NCBI GenBank assembly: GCA_019843655.1
Contig: JACDQD010000004.1
Location: 3,100,001-3,164,000 of the forward strand
Direction of reading: 5' to 3'
DNA: 64,000 bases
Source: Lethocerus indicus
Taxonomy: Eukaryota > Arthropoda > Insecta > Hemiptera > Belostomatidae
Shown: positions 37,913 through 49,442 of the stretch, one piece after another
Numbering within the stretch: position 1 is the first letter of the stretch
Layout: every line of letters starts with the position of its first letter
Made by a program: the position numbers and the translations under genes
The notes under the pieces: generated by a model
Database searches by the model: none
What the model saw: the letters and a program-made list of their open reading frames with translations, nothing else
What the model was told of the DNA's origin: nothing

Positions 37913-38847
37913 GGCGACCAATGAGATTAATGCCGGATCGCTTTCCGAATTTGAATATCGGGGCCACACCCGTACAAATTAGCATAATATCTGTTTTTTT
38001 CGACCCCCTGAAAACAGGAGGTAACAGCTTTTTACATTTCTCCACGATGTCCGCAGAAGAGAACAAACAAAATAATGGTAAAAGCTTCACTGTAAACGAT
38101 GAACTTATCAATCGTTTAGTGAGGCAATACTTCAGAATCCGATGAGTAGTAACGGAATTCCAATAAAACGAATTATTTTTGCCGTCCCGAGTGAAATAAG
38201 TTGTGTTACGTGGTAAAAATGAAATGAAGCCTCAAAATAGAATAATTTTTCTCTTAATAGACAATATTTCTCTTAATTGCGAATTTGAGCACCTAAAATA
38301 GACTTCTTTCCCCAATCCATTATAATTAATATTCGATATAAAATGTATTAAATATATTTTGTAACTAGAATTCACATTTTGCTGAAATATTTTTAATCTG
38401 ATATGCATACATCCAGTCAGATATTTAATCCCTTCATGCCTATATTCTTCAAAATTCAGCGACTAATTTTGTTTTTCTAGTTCTTTAAATTGTTTGTTCT
38501 GCCTCGGATCAGTAATTAACATTGTCACGGTATTTTGGGTTCCATCCATCGTTAGTAGCGTGTCGTCAGTAATAAAAACAGTGGGCCCCTGTAAAGTTCG
38601 GATTCGGCTGTATAAGGACTCTCCCGCTGTCCCACATCGTGGATATAATTTTCAAAAACGCCTTCGGTGGTAAACACCCACATTTGCTTCCACTCACGCG
38701 TTGGCTCGGCTAGGTATCAAAGTTGGGCTGCTGGAGCCATGAGATATTTCAACTAAGTGCAGGTAGGTGGGCGCGAAGCCTAATTCGGGCCGAGAGATAA
38801 GGCAGAACTTGAAACGTGCTCAGACTTGCAGCTTTGCCTTTGCACCA
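37913..38847 (+). other. Complexin intron, no exon found
   Basis: Mostly non-coding. A 32-codon ATG frame at 38047-38145 looks protein-like but is too short to call. The antisense frame over 37650-38111 (153 codons) resembles nothing known and is probably a chance frame. Confidence 0.45.
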
Positions 38848-38971
38848 GGAGGAACTTTCCTCCGACTCCAAGAGCAATATTTGAGAATCTCTTCCGAGTT
38901 GGCCAACTGGAAGATAGCGGTCCTCGCGTTGGCTATCTTTATCTTCCGGTGTAGCACCCTTTAAAGGGTGC
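38848..38971. repeat. Hairpin array ending in an 18-bp perfect palindrome
   Basis: GGAGGAA-CT-TTCCTCC (38848-38863); AGTTGGCCAACT (38897-38908, 12-bp palindrome); AAGATAGC/GCTATCTT (38911-38918 with 38932-38939), which competes with GGAAGAT/ATCTTCC (38909-38915 with 38941-38947); and GCACCCTTTAAAGGGTGC (38954-38971). Four stems fall within 124 bp, two of them mutually exclusive pairings of one strand. Confidence 0.8.
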
Positions 38972-39311
38972 GACCGCCGCCTCTTTTACCTCGCAGGCGT
39001 TTTCACAAACATTCCATTATACAACCGGCAATCTCAACAGACATTTAAACCACTAAGAACTATCCCCATTTCCTGGACCATAGCTGCATTGGATTCTTGT
39101 GTTTGATGTATTCAGCCGATCGAACAATCAGTAACCCATTGATAAATATTTTCTAAGGTATAGAAGATTCTTCGCAAATATTGCTTATTCTCGGTTGTAA
39201 CATTATCTACAGCTGATAAGACGGTAATACTAACAGAGTCGTACAAACAATTGTGTGAACCAGAAAACGGCCTCCCCAATACCAAGCTATTGAAGGGGTA
39301 TATCTGGAATA

Positions 39312-39313
<2 letters not shown>
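38972..39313 (+). other. Complexin intron, no exon found
   Basis: Non-coding sequence between the hairpin array and a (TA)n run. I see nothing in it. Confidence 0.45.

Positions 39314-39370
<57 letters not shown>
39314..39370. repeat. (TA)n microsatellite, about 57 bp
   Basis: Uninterrupted TA dinucleotides, the longest such run in the window. Confidence 0.97.
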
Positions 39371-39373
<3 letters not shown>

Positions 39374-40175
39374 ACCCGAACATAAATAATACGAAACCCT
39401 TTTTAATTCCAGAATATTCAGAATGTTTTTTCCGAACACTCTCTATAAGATATGAAAGTAGTTCTTATAACACGTTTCAAAGTATGAGGGAAATATTAAT
39501 ATTTAGAGCACCACTAAAAAGACTTTGCGCGCGTTCAACCCCCATTAGAGTACTGTATTTAGTTAGTTAGTATTGGAACTGATTCTCTGAATCGGAGCCC
39601 AAGAACTCAGTCCCACTCGACTGCACACAAAATACAATACAGTGTTATGTGTCCCTTCAGAGGGAGGGTGGGGGGAAACTATTCCATTTACTAATTGAGC
39701 CGGGCAAAAGTTCTGTTGGGCCAACACTGAACGGTTTTAATTAATGAGAACGCTTTTGTGGTTCCTCGAGTTAAGTACGTGCAAAACAAAAGTGGAAAAC
39801 AAACACCGTCAGATTGGTTAAGTGAGTTGGAAATTTATGAGAAACGTTTCTTTTTTAGGGTTCACTAAATTATTGCTCTAAGTGACGAAAAGTGTTTTGC
39901 ACTTGTTCGCGGAACCTTTCGAATTTTTTCCCGAAGGCGGTCGCAGAATACGTGCGTTTCAGAGCCGTTATCTTCAATATTGAAGGAAGATACCGTAAAT
40001 AATTTGGAATGCTCCCCCCAAATGTAGAGCCCCTAGTTCCAATATTTGGTGTCGGGAGCAAACTCCCGGTTATGAACAGGGAGATATTCTTACCCGCCAG
40101 TGCACACTCGTTATGAAAGATAAGCTCTCTTATTAACCTTCCCTATTTATGTTTATGTATTTATGTATATTATAT

Positions 40176-40178
<3 letters not shown>

Positions 40179-40225
<47 letters not shown>
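40179..40225. repeat. (TA)n microsatellite, about 47 bp
   Basis: Uninterrupted TA dinucleotides, read directly. Confidence 0.97.
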
Positions 40226-40227
<2 letters not shown>

Positions 40228-42384
40228 TTGCCAAGAGAACGCATGTTATGTTTCCAAAATAACAAACGAAAGGCCAAATCATTTTGATATCAATTATTAA
40301 CACCTGTTTTGCTGAATAAGTCATATATATAGTTGAGTATATTTAAATTAGTAAACACATTTCATTTAATAGTTTACATATGTATCTGCTATCGTAGCGA
40401 GGAAAACCGCATGTTTAATGCTTCGTAATTTTCAGTCATTTCCTTCTCCTGAAGACAATATTTCTCTATTACCTACAATTGAACAGAAGTTGGGGTTGAA
40501 GTAGAATTCCTTCTTGCATTAAAATATTCCATCTTCCCTACACAACTCTGACGCTGTCATTGTTTTTTTATATTTCACTTAGTTCTCTCTCTCTCTCTCT
40601 TTTTTTCTATTTATTCAGGCTTATATATTGTAAATTCCCTTTCCTTCACTCCGGGAAATCCTTACGGAAATCTTAAGTCTTCAAAAAGAAAGCCCCCAGT
40701 TATCAAAAGGAATTTCCCCTCGCTTCTTGAAAGGATTACTCTTGTAATCTTTTTTTTTTCTTACTTATTCTGATTACGCCGCTGTCAGTTCGGACTGGGC
40801 ATTCGTCTCGGTTTTCTTCCTTTCTCTATTCCTTCTTATATTCTCCCGCTGCGAAATCTTGTCTGAAATCTTCTGAATATTTCGTATCGCCCCGCTGAGC
40901 CAGTTTAAAGTGGATGAATGGGAGATAGTTTTTATTTTTTTTTTAATTTTTAGTTAATTCTCTCGTGTGGGTGGCATAAGTGGAAGTTATTCTGCCTTGG
41001 TACATTAAAATTGACGTTTTAATTTCCGTAGGCTTTAGCGTAGGCTGACACTTGCCTTTGGTTTTTTCTACGCGATTCCTCGGTATTCGAAGCAACTTAC
41101 CAATCTCTTGTCACGTGGAGTCGTTCGCGTTGAAAAAATGAAACGTTGACTCAATTATCCGAAGATAGAACTAATTATGGAACACAATTTTACAACGATT
41201 TAAAAATACAAACGAAAAATGATATACTATGGGCCATGCATAATTATGTCACATGGAAACCGCCCGATTTAGATAATTATAGTGAAACAGCAAATACGAT
41301 AAAGATTAATAACAATACGCCTGGCTCCCTTAAAAAGTGGATATGAATGGTCGCGCTCTCATTACTAGTAGCGAGATGCCCATATGCAAGAGAATGAGAG
41401 TAACTATTGTGGAATCTTCTCTAATGATTAACTGATTTTTCTAGTGATTAAACTTAATTTCTGACTTCGTATTATTGTTTTCTCTCGGACATAAATGAGA
41501 CATCAGTACCGGCCGACGGTTTAAGTAAGACGTAATGTAACTTAATCCTGGACTGGCTCCGTTCTCGCCAGCATGTTCTGCCTAATGTCTGTTCTATGGG
41601 AGCCTTTCTCTGTCCATAAGTTTGAGCGGGCGGCCATTAGCCCCAGGTGGTGCAGCTCCGGCGCTCCAACTCCATTCCCAGAGCTCCCAGAGCAGTTCCC
41701 AGCGTTTTAAGTTGAAGCCGGAAAAGGTCCGCTCCAACTGTCGAAATTTTTCGTCCCCTGTATTCGGGATTTGGAACAAAAATAACCGAACAGCTCGTTT
41801 TCCCCCTATGACCTATAAAATGTCTTTAAATGAATATACGGAATCTGCTTTGTAGTGCTCTTGCTTATGCATTTATGCCAGACTTAATGTGCCACGCATT
41901 ATAAAACAAGTCTGTAAAAGATGTCTCTTATAAAAAATGTCTCTCTTCTAACGATAAATATTTAAATAACTTCTACATCTTCAGAACAGTATAATACACA
42001 TCAATTTGCATGACCTGTGATAGGCTTGATTTGGTTTTTTGGTGATTTGGATTTTCCGTCTTCATTAGCAGTAAATAAAGGAGTCGATTTTCAATTGTGT
42101 TGTTTCTGTCCTCAAGTTCCTTTAAATTTACCGCTTTCACACAAGTGAATTTTCCTTATCGGTGTGTATCTGTTATCATTTGATTAATATTAGTAATAAA
42201 TTAAAGATAGGTATGTCAAACGTCAAATGTGGATTGCGGTGGAAAGCGAGCTCCAGGTCAAACATGCCCCAGTATGTAGTATAGCACTGGTTTATTAGTA
42301 ATTTAAAAGTATTTAATTAATTAATATTTAGAAATATTTTGTAGTTAGTTGTATATCGTCGTGTAGGTAAATACAGTTTCAAGG
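40226..42384 (+). other. Complexin intron, no exon found
   Basis: Non-coding, with a short (CT)n run near 40583-40601 and several poly-T stretches (40751-40760, 40936-40945). The asparagine- and threonine-rich frame at 41146-41346 lacks an ATG start at its beginning and matches no family I know. Confidence 0.45.
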
Positions 42385-42463
42385 AAACGTCAGGGCCAGA
42401 ACGCGGGAAACGGACAGGACGTTCTCCTGATGACGATAAAGCCAACGCTAAACGAAACGTTTT
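42385..42463 (+). ncRNA. Hammerhead-ribozyme-like motif, degenerate
   Basis: The order of parts follows a hammerhead: AAACG then TC (42385-42391), a segment that can form AGAACG/CGTTCT (42398-42403 with 42420-42425), core CTGATGA (42427-42433), a 20-nt segment with only a weak AGC/GCT stem, core GAAA (42454-42457), then CGTTT, which pairs with the AAACG at the start (stem III). The base pairing of the last core A to the T before the cleavage C is also possible. Stem II is poor and stem I does not close at the junction, so activity is doubtful. Similar cores accompany Penelope-like and other invertebrate retroelements, so this may be a fossil of one. Confidence 0.25.
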
Positions 42464-43735
42464 AATGGGCCACAAAACATAATCAACTCAAGTTTAGACC
42501 GTACGTCTGCAGTAGAGCAATTAAGCGTCCAACTTCTCCTCTAAGCCAAACTCATCTTGTTACATTAGACCGGATAGTCATTTCTGTTGGGGTGGGTGGG
42601 TGTTGTTGCTCATGTCTAAACTCTAGCCTCAGCCATGTTCTAATTTAGATACCTACTGTTAGAACATCGGCCCACTCCATCCTTCCTGCTCTGTAATCTA
42701 ACTTATTAAGTGCTGAATTAATCCCAGCACATATTATCCCAAATACAATCCTATCGGCTGTAACTATCTTTGTTGGATCGCGTCAATAAATCATAATTCC
42801 ACGCTGTTTCGATTTTACCCCACCCTTAAAAGACAGGCTTGTAATCTAATTTTTTAAATTAAATTATTCTCAAACTAAAAAAAAAACTGGAACTGCATAT
42901 TATGTAGCCTAAAATGTTTTTATTAAAAAGAAATTGACTCTTTCAATTGTTGCAATTTTCCGTTCCCGTCTCCGCGTCCGCTCTGTAATTAGGGCGCTAG
43001 TGTAATTGCATCGTTGGAAATGAAGGCGGTTCATTTTCGGTAGAAAAGGCGGGCCCGAATTACACGAGTGTGTTGCGGGATGCGTTTGACAGGCGCCGAA
43101 TGGTTTGACAGGCTGAGTGGCGGCTCTAATTAGAGAAAACCTTGGTTGGGGGTTAATCAGGTTCGCCACTCGGGAGGGAGGGAGAGGGGCTCGAATGCAC
43201 CGCATCGGGGTGAAACCGACCCCCGCCCCCCACTACCCCGTTATAATACTTCGCCTCCGATTTCCCTTACCCCCGAATGAACCGTAATTTCAGCGCAACT
43301 AGCTCACCGACTCAGACTTTTCAATTATCACACTATTGTACCATCCCGCCTCCGTTCCTCTCTCTGATTCTAGACCGGTTCTAGTTTCTCCCCGTACTCG
43401 GTAGCGCTCGGGCACGTCCGTGGGACATCCCGACAGCGCATCCTTTTACTTCCTTCCCAATCGTCCCAAAAGTCCCAAAACGTTCTGCCCAGTCACTCGT
43501 GCCGATTATTAACGCGAAGGAATATCGTAGCCGGGCCAAAACTTATCTCCTATTTTTCTACATTGTTCAGAAATCGAAAAAAACGGGATCTCGTGCCCAG
43601 GTCCATTCTACTCCGGAAGCGATCCTGAATTCCGGCGGATCCAGAAGGTATTCTGGGCACTGGAAAAGTCCGATCGGCGCGTCATTTCCGGTCCCGTTTA
43701 TTAAATCCGTTAATTCCGACCCCTCCGTACATTAA
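42464..43735 (+). other. Complexin intron, no exon found
   Basis: Non-coding. A GC-rich patch with CCCCGCCCCC lies around 43150-43480. GGTGGGTGGGTG at about 42591-42602 is a short repeat. TAGACCGGTTCTAG near 43372 shares a word with the foldback family. Confidence 0.45.
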
Positions 43736-43810
43736 GCATCGTGGCTTAGCGGTAGGGCGGGCGCTAAGTTGGCAATTAACAATTTAGAGGCCTACCGACA
43801 GGGAGTTATG
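43736..43810 (+). repeat. tRNA-like 5' half, possible SINE fragment
   Basis: GCATCGTGGCTTAGCGGTAG resembles the 5' half of a tRNA and contains an A box (TGGCTTAGCGG). The expected B box is weak (GGGAGTTATGAC near 43800) and no clean cloverleaf forms. A tRNA-derived retroposon fragment is the best guess. Confidence 0.3.
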
Positions 43811-43867
43811 ACAAGGGGGTTATATGAGCGGCGACCCAGTCGGCGGGCTGGCAGCCAGCCACCCACC

Positions 43868-43892
43868 ACACTCACTCACTCACTCACTCACT
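43868..43892. repeat. (ACTC)n microsatellite
   Basis: Six tandem ACTC tetranucleotides, read directly. Confidence 0.95.
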
Positions 43893-44929
43893 CCCGGTAT
43901 AGCATCCAGCCCCAGGGATCTGTCAAACCCTAATGCCCGTTGCTTGGATACCTACCGTTCAGTCGGCCTCATTGTGCTCCCGGCCTCAATCTCAGCCACC
44001 CTCTGACTCTGATTAAACCGACTGAGGTGACTGTCATCTCTCTTGTTTAAAATTATGTCAACACACCCACAAGTGCACAAGTTATGCAAACACATATATA
44101 TTAATAGTATATAGACTATGTATTTTTAACTCTAACATACCACAAAAAATCTGATGATGGTACCCATATAATTATAATGCAAAATTTACTTACAATAACA
44201 CCGTAAATAGCGAGGACCATTTAATAAGCAGAGACGACACTTTTTTGCTGCCTTTTAATATGGTTTAAGAGAATTGAACAATTTTCGGTCATAATACCAA
44301 TTTAAAGTTGTACGAGATTGAAACAACGTGTCCCACATATAAGGGTTCTATTCGTATCGAAATATTAACATGAAATTTGGTTTAAGTTGCGGTATGCGGA
44401 ACGTGTTTTTATTCGAGGCTACGTCCGTTTCAACCTTTTCCAAGTTATCCAGAGAATTAGGAATTCGTATTTCAATAACGCGTATACCTAATTATGAGTT
44501 TGGATATTCAATATTTGTATTATAATTTATTGAAAAATTTGCGCCTAAATAACTCTATTCCGGCATAATTTTCCAGTCACAAAATTGATTTCGTTCCGAC
44601 GACACGAAAGTTGAAATATTAATTTATTTCCTTCTTTTCAAAGCCACGCTGCAATTAAACGGGATCGAGAAAAAAAGTGTTTGAAAACGTTTTAACAACA
44701 GACAAGAGACCAAGGGGAGCAAAGGAGTTTTTTAAAGTTCTCTACAAAAATTAATAAGACGGAGATTTTTTAAAATTAAATCTTTGACAAATATAAAAGT
44801 GATCGCGGTAGTAATTAGCGTTTGAATTTATCGCAGCCAGAAGTACTTGGTGCTTTAGAGGAATCAAATTTGTACGACGTCGGGCAGTATTTATTGCTGG
44901 ATAAATAAAAGCGCGTAAACATTTTCCCG
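43893..44929 (+). other. Complexin intron, no exon found
   Basis: Non-coding and mostly AT-rich. I see nothing I can name. Confidence 0.45.
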
Positions 44930-45310
44930 ATAAATGGAGGGAGGGGGGGGGACACGAACCGGAAACACGGCGCCCGCCCGGGGGCCCACCGGAAATGGGC
45001 GCGGGCGTCCCCCAAGTTGGCCGCCTCCGTCCGTCCGAGAATCGAATCCCAGTTGAAATTAAGGCCGGTCCATTAAACACCGGCCCGAGTGAAACTTCGC
45101 TGGGCGGGAGACGTGCTCGCGGGGCCCCGACGACGGCCCTAGTTGGTTTAGTTTGCCGCCGTCCGCCCAGTTCTTGGCCGCCGATTTAACCCCCGAAGAG
45201 AATACCAATGAAGGCTCCGGGCCCAACTTGTGACAAAACCAATTGCTTCGAATCCCGCCCGTTCCACCGCCCCCGGGCATATGTCTGCACCGCCGTCCGA
45301 CACTCTGATT
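44930..45310. other. CpG-rich patch
   Basis: Dense CpG, GGCC and CCGCC words over about 380 bp, with GGCCGGT/ACCGGCC (about 45063-45085, loop 9) forming a 7-bp hairpin and a GCGCCC/GGGCGC pair near 44970-45005. It stands out strongly from its AT-rich flanks and could be an internal promoter or enhancer. No transcript or exon is recognisable. Confidence 0.4.
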
Positions 45311-46268
45311 TGCGAGAAACATAAGTTTTCAACGCTTAGATGGATTCAAAGCGACGCTAGAAACAGTCTGTACGCATTGTAATAAAAACAATGCGTTCGT
45401 TTTACTATTTTTTCAAAATATGCGATCAAAATTGATGACATAAAGAATATTATATAGTCATTTAATAGACATTCCCGAAATTGAAACATTTAATAAAAAC
45501 ATTGATATTTGGCAAAGGACACTTTGCCTCATAGAATCGTCTTTGACGGTGGGACTCCAAATGAGAGATGGTTTAGGGTTTTGTAACGTTTCCCTGTTCA
45601 CTCTCCATTCACTCCAGAAGAATGATTCTGTATATAATATAAAATATAAAAACCCTGCACGCCAAAATACATCATTATTATGTACAAAGAATGACGAATT
45701 ATTTAGTTAAGAATAGATTATTGTCAATTTTCAAATTTGCAGCGGTCGCTCAGTGGCAAGCCTTCCTGAAGGGGCCTTGTCGAACAATGTTATCGGACGT
45801 AAACTTTTCCTTTCAGCCTCCAGATAACAACCGCCTATTACAAATTCATAAAACTTGGACGACATCATATGCATTTCTTTACTGGGGGGAGGGGGATCTG
45901 TCAAAAAATTACGTGCGCGCACACACACACCCTCCTATGTAACAGATTGAACAAGTTCTATCAAAGTGCCATTACGTCAAACACCAGCCAAAAGTTTCGT
46001 TTATCGCAAACCGAAAAGGGCGAAACTTTATATGCTGTTGGGGGAAATTACAGACGTGGTTTTTTTTTGTCCGGCGTCGTCAAGAGAGAAAATTTTAAAT
46101 GGGAGAGAATTTTTAAGAACCATTTTCTAAAACAACCTCCTAGGAAAATATGGAGTTAAACTACAATCTTTCGTAGAGTATAATCTGGAATCAAGCGTCC
46201 CTATAATCATGTCTTGATCATGCTTTCCGCAATTGATAAACCAATACTTCTCTATTATTAACTTACCA
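45311..46268 (+). other. Complexin intron, no exon found
   Basis: Non-coding, with a short (CA)n run at 45919-45930. GGTCGCTCAGTGGC near 45745 weakly recalls a tRNA A box but has no matching second half. Confidence 0.45.
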
Positions 46269-46467
46269 AGTTGGTTATAAGTAACTAACTTAAATTTGGT
46301 AATTGTAACTCAAGTTTAAGACTCTACTGAAGGTATTTGTACTGCCCGCCATAATAATATAATAACGAGCAGCTAATAAACATCGAATCGCTGGGATGAC
46401 TGCCAACATCCGGATAGAGAATGGTGCAGATGAAGACGAAACAAGTGTCGCTTAGAAATGACACTTG
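46269..46467. repeat. Hairpin array
   Basis: A 22-nt near-palindrome starting AGTTGGTTAT (46269-46290) folds into a 10-bp stem with two G.T pairs. CTTAAATTTG/CAAGTTTAAG (46289-46298 with 46311-46320) is a 10-bp stem with one G.T pair. CAAGTGTC/GACACTTG (46442-46449 with 46460-46467, loop 10) is perfect. G.T pairs are tolerated in RNA, not DNA, so the first two would favour RNA folding. Confidence 0.65.
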
Positions 46468-47290
46468 AAAGAATCATACTGTATTAAGCATGTATCCTTG
46501 TGTAGTTTAGGTTACTTTGATATTTATATACGTATTTTAACATTGTACGGAAATTCTGTGACAAGGTTTAGTACGGGCGTCTCTTGGACAGAATGTTTAG
46601 ACGCGGTTCGAGATTGGAGCGAAGATCAAAAGCCGGCTCTCGAGATATGAAACAGCTTTTGACAATTTTTTTGAGATTCCCGCCCAGAATATGGCATCAC
46701 TTTTCGGCGTTTCGCCGCCGCCTCTTTCCCTCCTTTCAAACCGCAAAGTGCATTTCGCTAAATATTTCATCTCGGTTCCTACATCCGTCCGGTGTAAATA
46801 AAATGGCGGGCCGTTGGAACAACGAAATTACATTATTTCAATTTCGGCTCCTCGCGTTTGGAATTTTAATGTTCAACGCCGCGAAACCAACCCCCGCACC
46901 CAGTTCGTCGTCTTTCAATTCGCGTTTCTTGAAATATGAATTGCGATGACGGTCGAAATTCATCCCCCCCCTCCTTGCGTCACTATTTGACAATAGCGCG
47001 AGTTTCTTAAAAGTACTCGCTCTTAATATTCCACCGTATTGAGTGAGATTTTAATTTTTCTACCGGGACCGAGTATAAAAATATCGTGAAAAATGTGAAG
47101 ACAACTCGGCCATCTGGAACAATAGCCAGATCGACACTATAAATAAATCTCCAGTCCTCCTCTCATGTTGAAACTAACAATTCAAACTTACTATACTTGA
47201 TGGTCCAGGTCGAACAGAAAGGAATGAATAGAAAATAAATAAGATGAATAAGATTTTAATAATATTTTCATAATTCCGCTTAGTTCTTGT

Positions 47291-48309
47291 GACCTTCTGT
47301 CTCCACTCATTGTTTTTGTCTTTTGCTAGACCGGTCGCTATCTTCTCTAGTTTTTCGTTGGTAGATCACAACCAAGCTGTTGCAAAATGTGGTAGACCAC
47401 CGAACATATAATTCTTTTCAATTTGTTTCCTACAAAAAACTGCGTATTGTCTGTACGAGAATGCTTAAACGCGACAGACACTTCTGACGTGTAGAGGTCA
47501 GAGCTTAATCTTCAACGTTCGGTCGAAGATTTATGTATTTCCGGTCAAACATTTACAACGCATCGGTACTGCCGGTTCGTGAAACAAATAAATATCCCTT
47601 GTCATATCCCAGCGGGATACCCTCTATAGAGATTGTAAAACGCATTGCCGCCGCTTGCGTCTGTCGCGGACAATGGCGGGGGCAGTTTCATCCGAGCCCC
47701 ATATCGAATGGCCTCGTACAGAATTCATCGTTGAAATTTAAATGCGGCCCAACCCCTCGTAACCCGCCACCTCGTAAATTCCTCGCCTTGTCCGCACGAA
47801 AATCTCGCCGGATTCAAATTTCGGCCCGTTTGTAGACCGGTTTCGGGTATAACACTACTGTCAGTAACTAAGTTCTGTTGTTAGATAGCGAGAAAATAAT
47901 ACTTTGTTGACACTGATTGTAGACACAGTCATCCAGATGTAGCGACCCTATATTTATTTTATTATTTACATAATTTTGTAGCTCCTTTCAGTTTTCATAG
48001 AATATATATTATGAAACCCTTAAGCAATGAGATTAAATTGTCACGAAACGAATTCAATTTTATTAGCTAAAATGCTAGTAGAGACAGACAAAAATGACGA
48101 GAGCCAATATTCGAAACCGTGACCCCGAAACCTAATATAGCACCACTGCCCATATAGTCCAAATATTATTGTATATAAAGTTAGATTGTCCCGCGGGCAA
48201 TATTCCGTTATTCTGTGTCTATTTTTAGAAAACATTATGCATTTCTTTACTAACGTATGCTAGTGAGAATGTCGAGAGACCAAAAACAGTTCAGGCTATG
48301 ACCAAACAT
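47291..48309. mobile_element. Diverged larger relative of the foldback element
   Basis: The left end (47291-47350: CTGTCTCCACTC, then GTCTTTTGCTAGACCGGT and CTATCTTC) matches the right arm of the 34957-35450 element read on the opposite strand. At 48260-48309, CTAGTGAGAATGTCGAGAG followed by GACCAAAC resembles the same arm in the inverted direction. The pair would bound an element of about 1.0 kb. The interior includes hairpins (AATCTTC/GAAGATT near 47508-47532), a CpG-rich piece (about 47600-47800) and another TAGACCGGTTTCGGG word at about 47834. The left match is good and the right is weak, so the full-length reading is tentative. Confidence 0.45.
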
Positions 48310-49442
48310 GAATAATGAGCTCATTGTAATTGGCCATTGTTTACTTTTTCAATAACGCTCGAAACCAAAGATTCCGGTCAAAAGTCCTTCGCACAATCCT
48401 TAATGCTCCTTATGGTGTGTCTCTAACCGAACAATTCACAATGACCTCAACATACCAACAGTCGATGAAGTCGCAAAATCCCGGTTCCTTAAATTGTATT
48501 CCGGCCTTTTTCATCGTCCAAATTTGCTCGTTCATTGCCTTTCTTCTTTCATCCATCCATTATCCCCCCTCACGTCGATTTTCTTACGCGGCCGTAAAAG
48601 TACCACCACTGGGTGACTTCTTTTATCTTGCCAGCCGCGTCGACATAAAACTGTAACAGTTGATTGTACAAGGAATAAAACAAACTAAATCTCCCTCTAT
48701 AAAATTGTTTACCTTTTGTGGCATTAAATCCGAGTAATCACTTTCAATATCCGAATTACCCTTTGGGCGATTATACAAGGTTTATCGACAATTCTACCGG
48801 CGTTGTTATTCTCAGAATAAGGTAGACTGATATAAGCGGACGTGAAATGCGGCGTCGGGTCGGGTCGGGTCGTGGCCTGCCCCTGCTCCTGCTGTGTGTG
48901 CCAACTGTGTCGGACATTAAACGCTCAATTTCGCGTTTCTAGGAAGGGGGATATTGTAAGGGGCAGATGGGGCGCAGACGTACCCGGCCCCCATGAATAC
49001 GGAAACCGCGCACGGAGGAGACCATAAAACCTTATTGGTATCGAACTTTCTGGTGTTATAACGGCCCGTCCCCCTTGTACCCCCCCCCCATTCCCCAGAA
49101 GCCGACGAGATGATTGCACAACACGCGGCCGTTATGCTAATATACCCCACTGGGATATCGGGAACACCGCATAAATCCGAGGCTTACGACATACTATGCT
49201 CTTTCTGTTCCGAGCGTTGTTCGAATTCTTCGTAGCGCAAGTTTAGTCTCGGCCATTTAAGAACTACTAATGTTTTCAACGGAAATTGCGAGAGCTTTGT
49301 TTGCACGAGGACTTGCAATAATATCAACGCAATACCAGTTAATGTCCATAAACCTCGTGAACCTTAGTCAGGGACGCCAGATATTTCCGGCACCCTGTCC
49401 GTGTCCCGCCGCATCGAGGCGTTCACTCTACTGTTCGGTTTT

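Noticed and set aside
37650..38111. Longest frame in the window (153 codons, minus strand)
   Set aside because: No domain or family resemblance, overlaps an opposite-strand frame and a (GA)n run; frames of this size occur by chance in GC-richer parts of 64 kb.
38747..38770. CAG|GTAGGT as a third recursive splice site
   Set aside because: The preceding sequence lacks a polypyrimidine tract and the donor is weak.
41146..41346. Asparagine- and threonine-rich 66-codon frame
   Set aside because: Protein-like at first sight, but no ATG at its start, no family match and typical of AT-rich chance frames.
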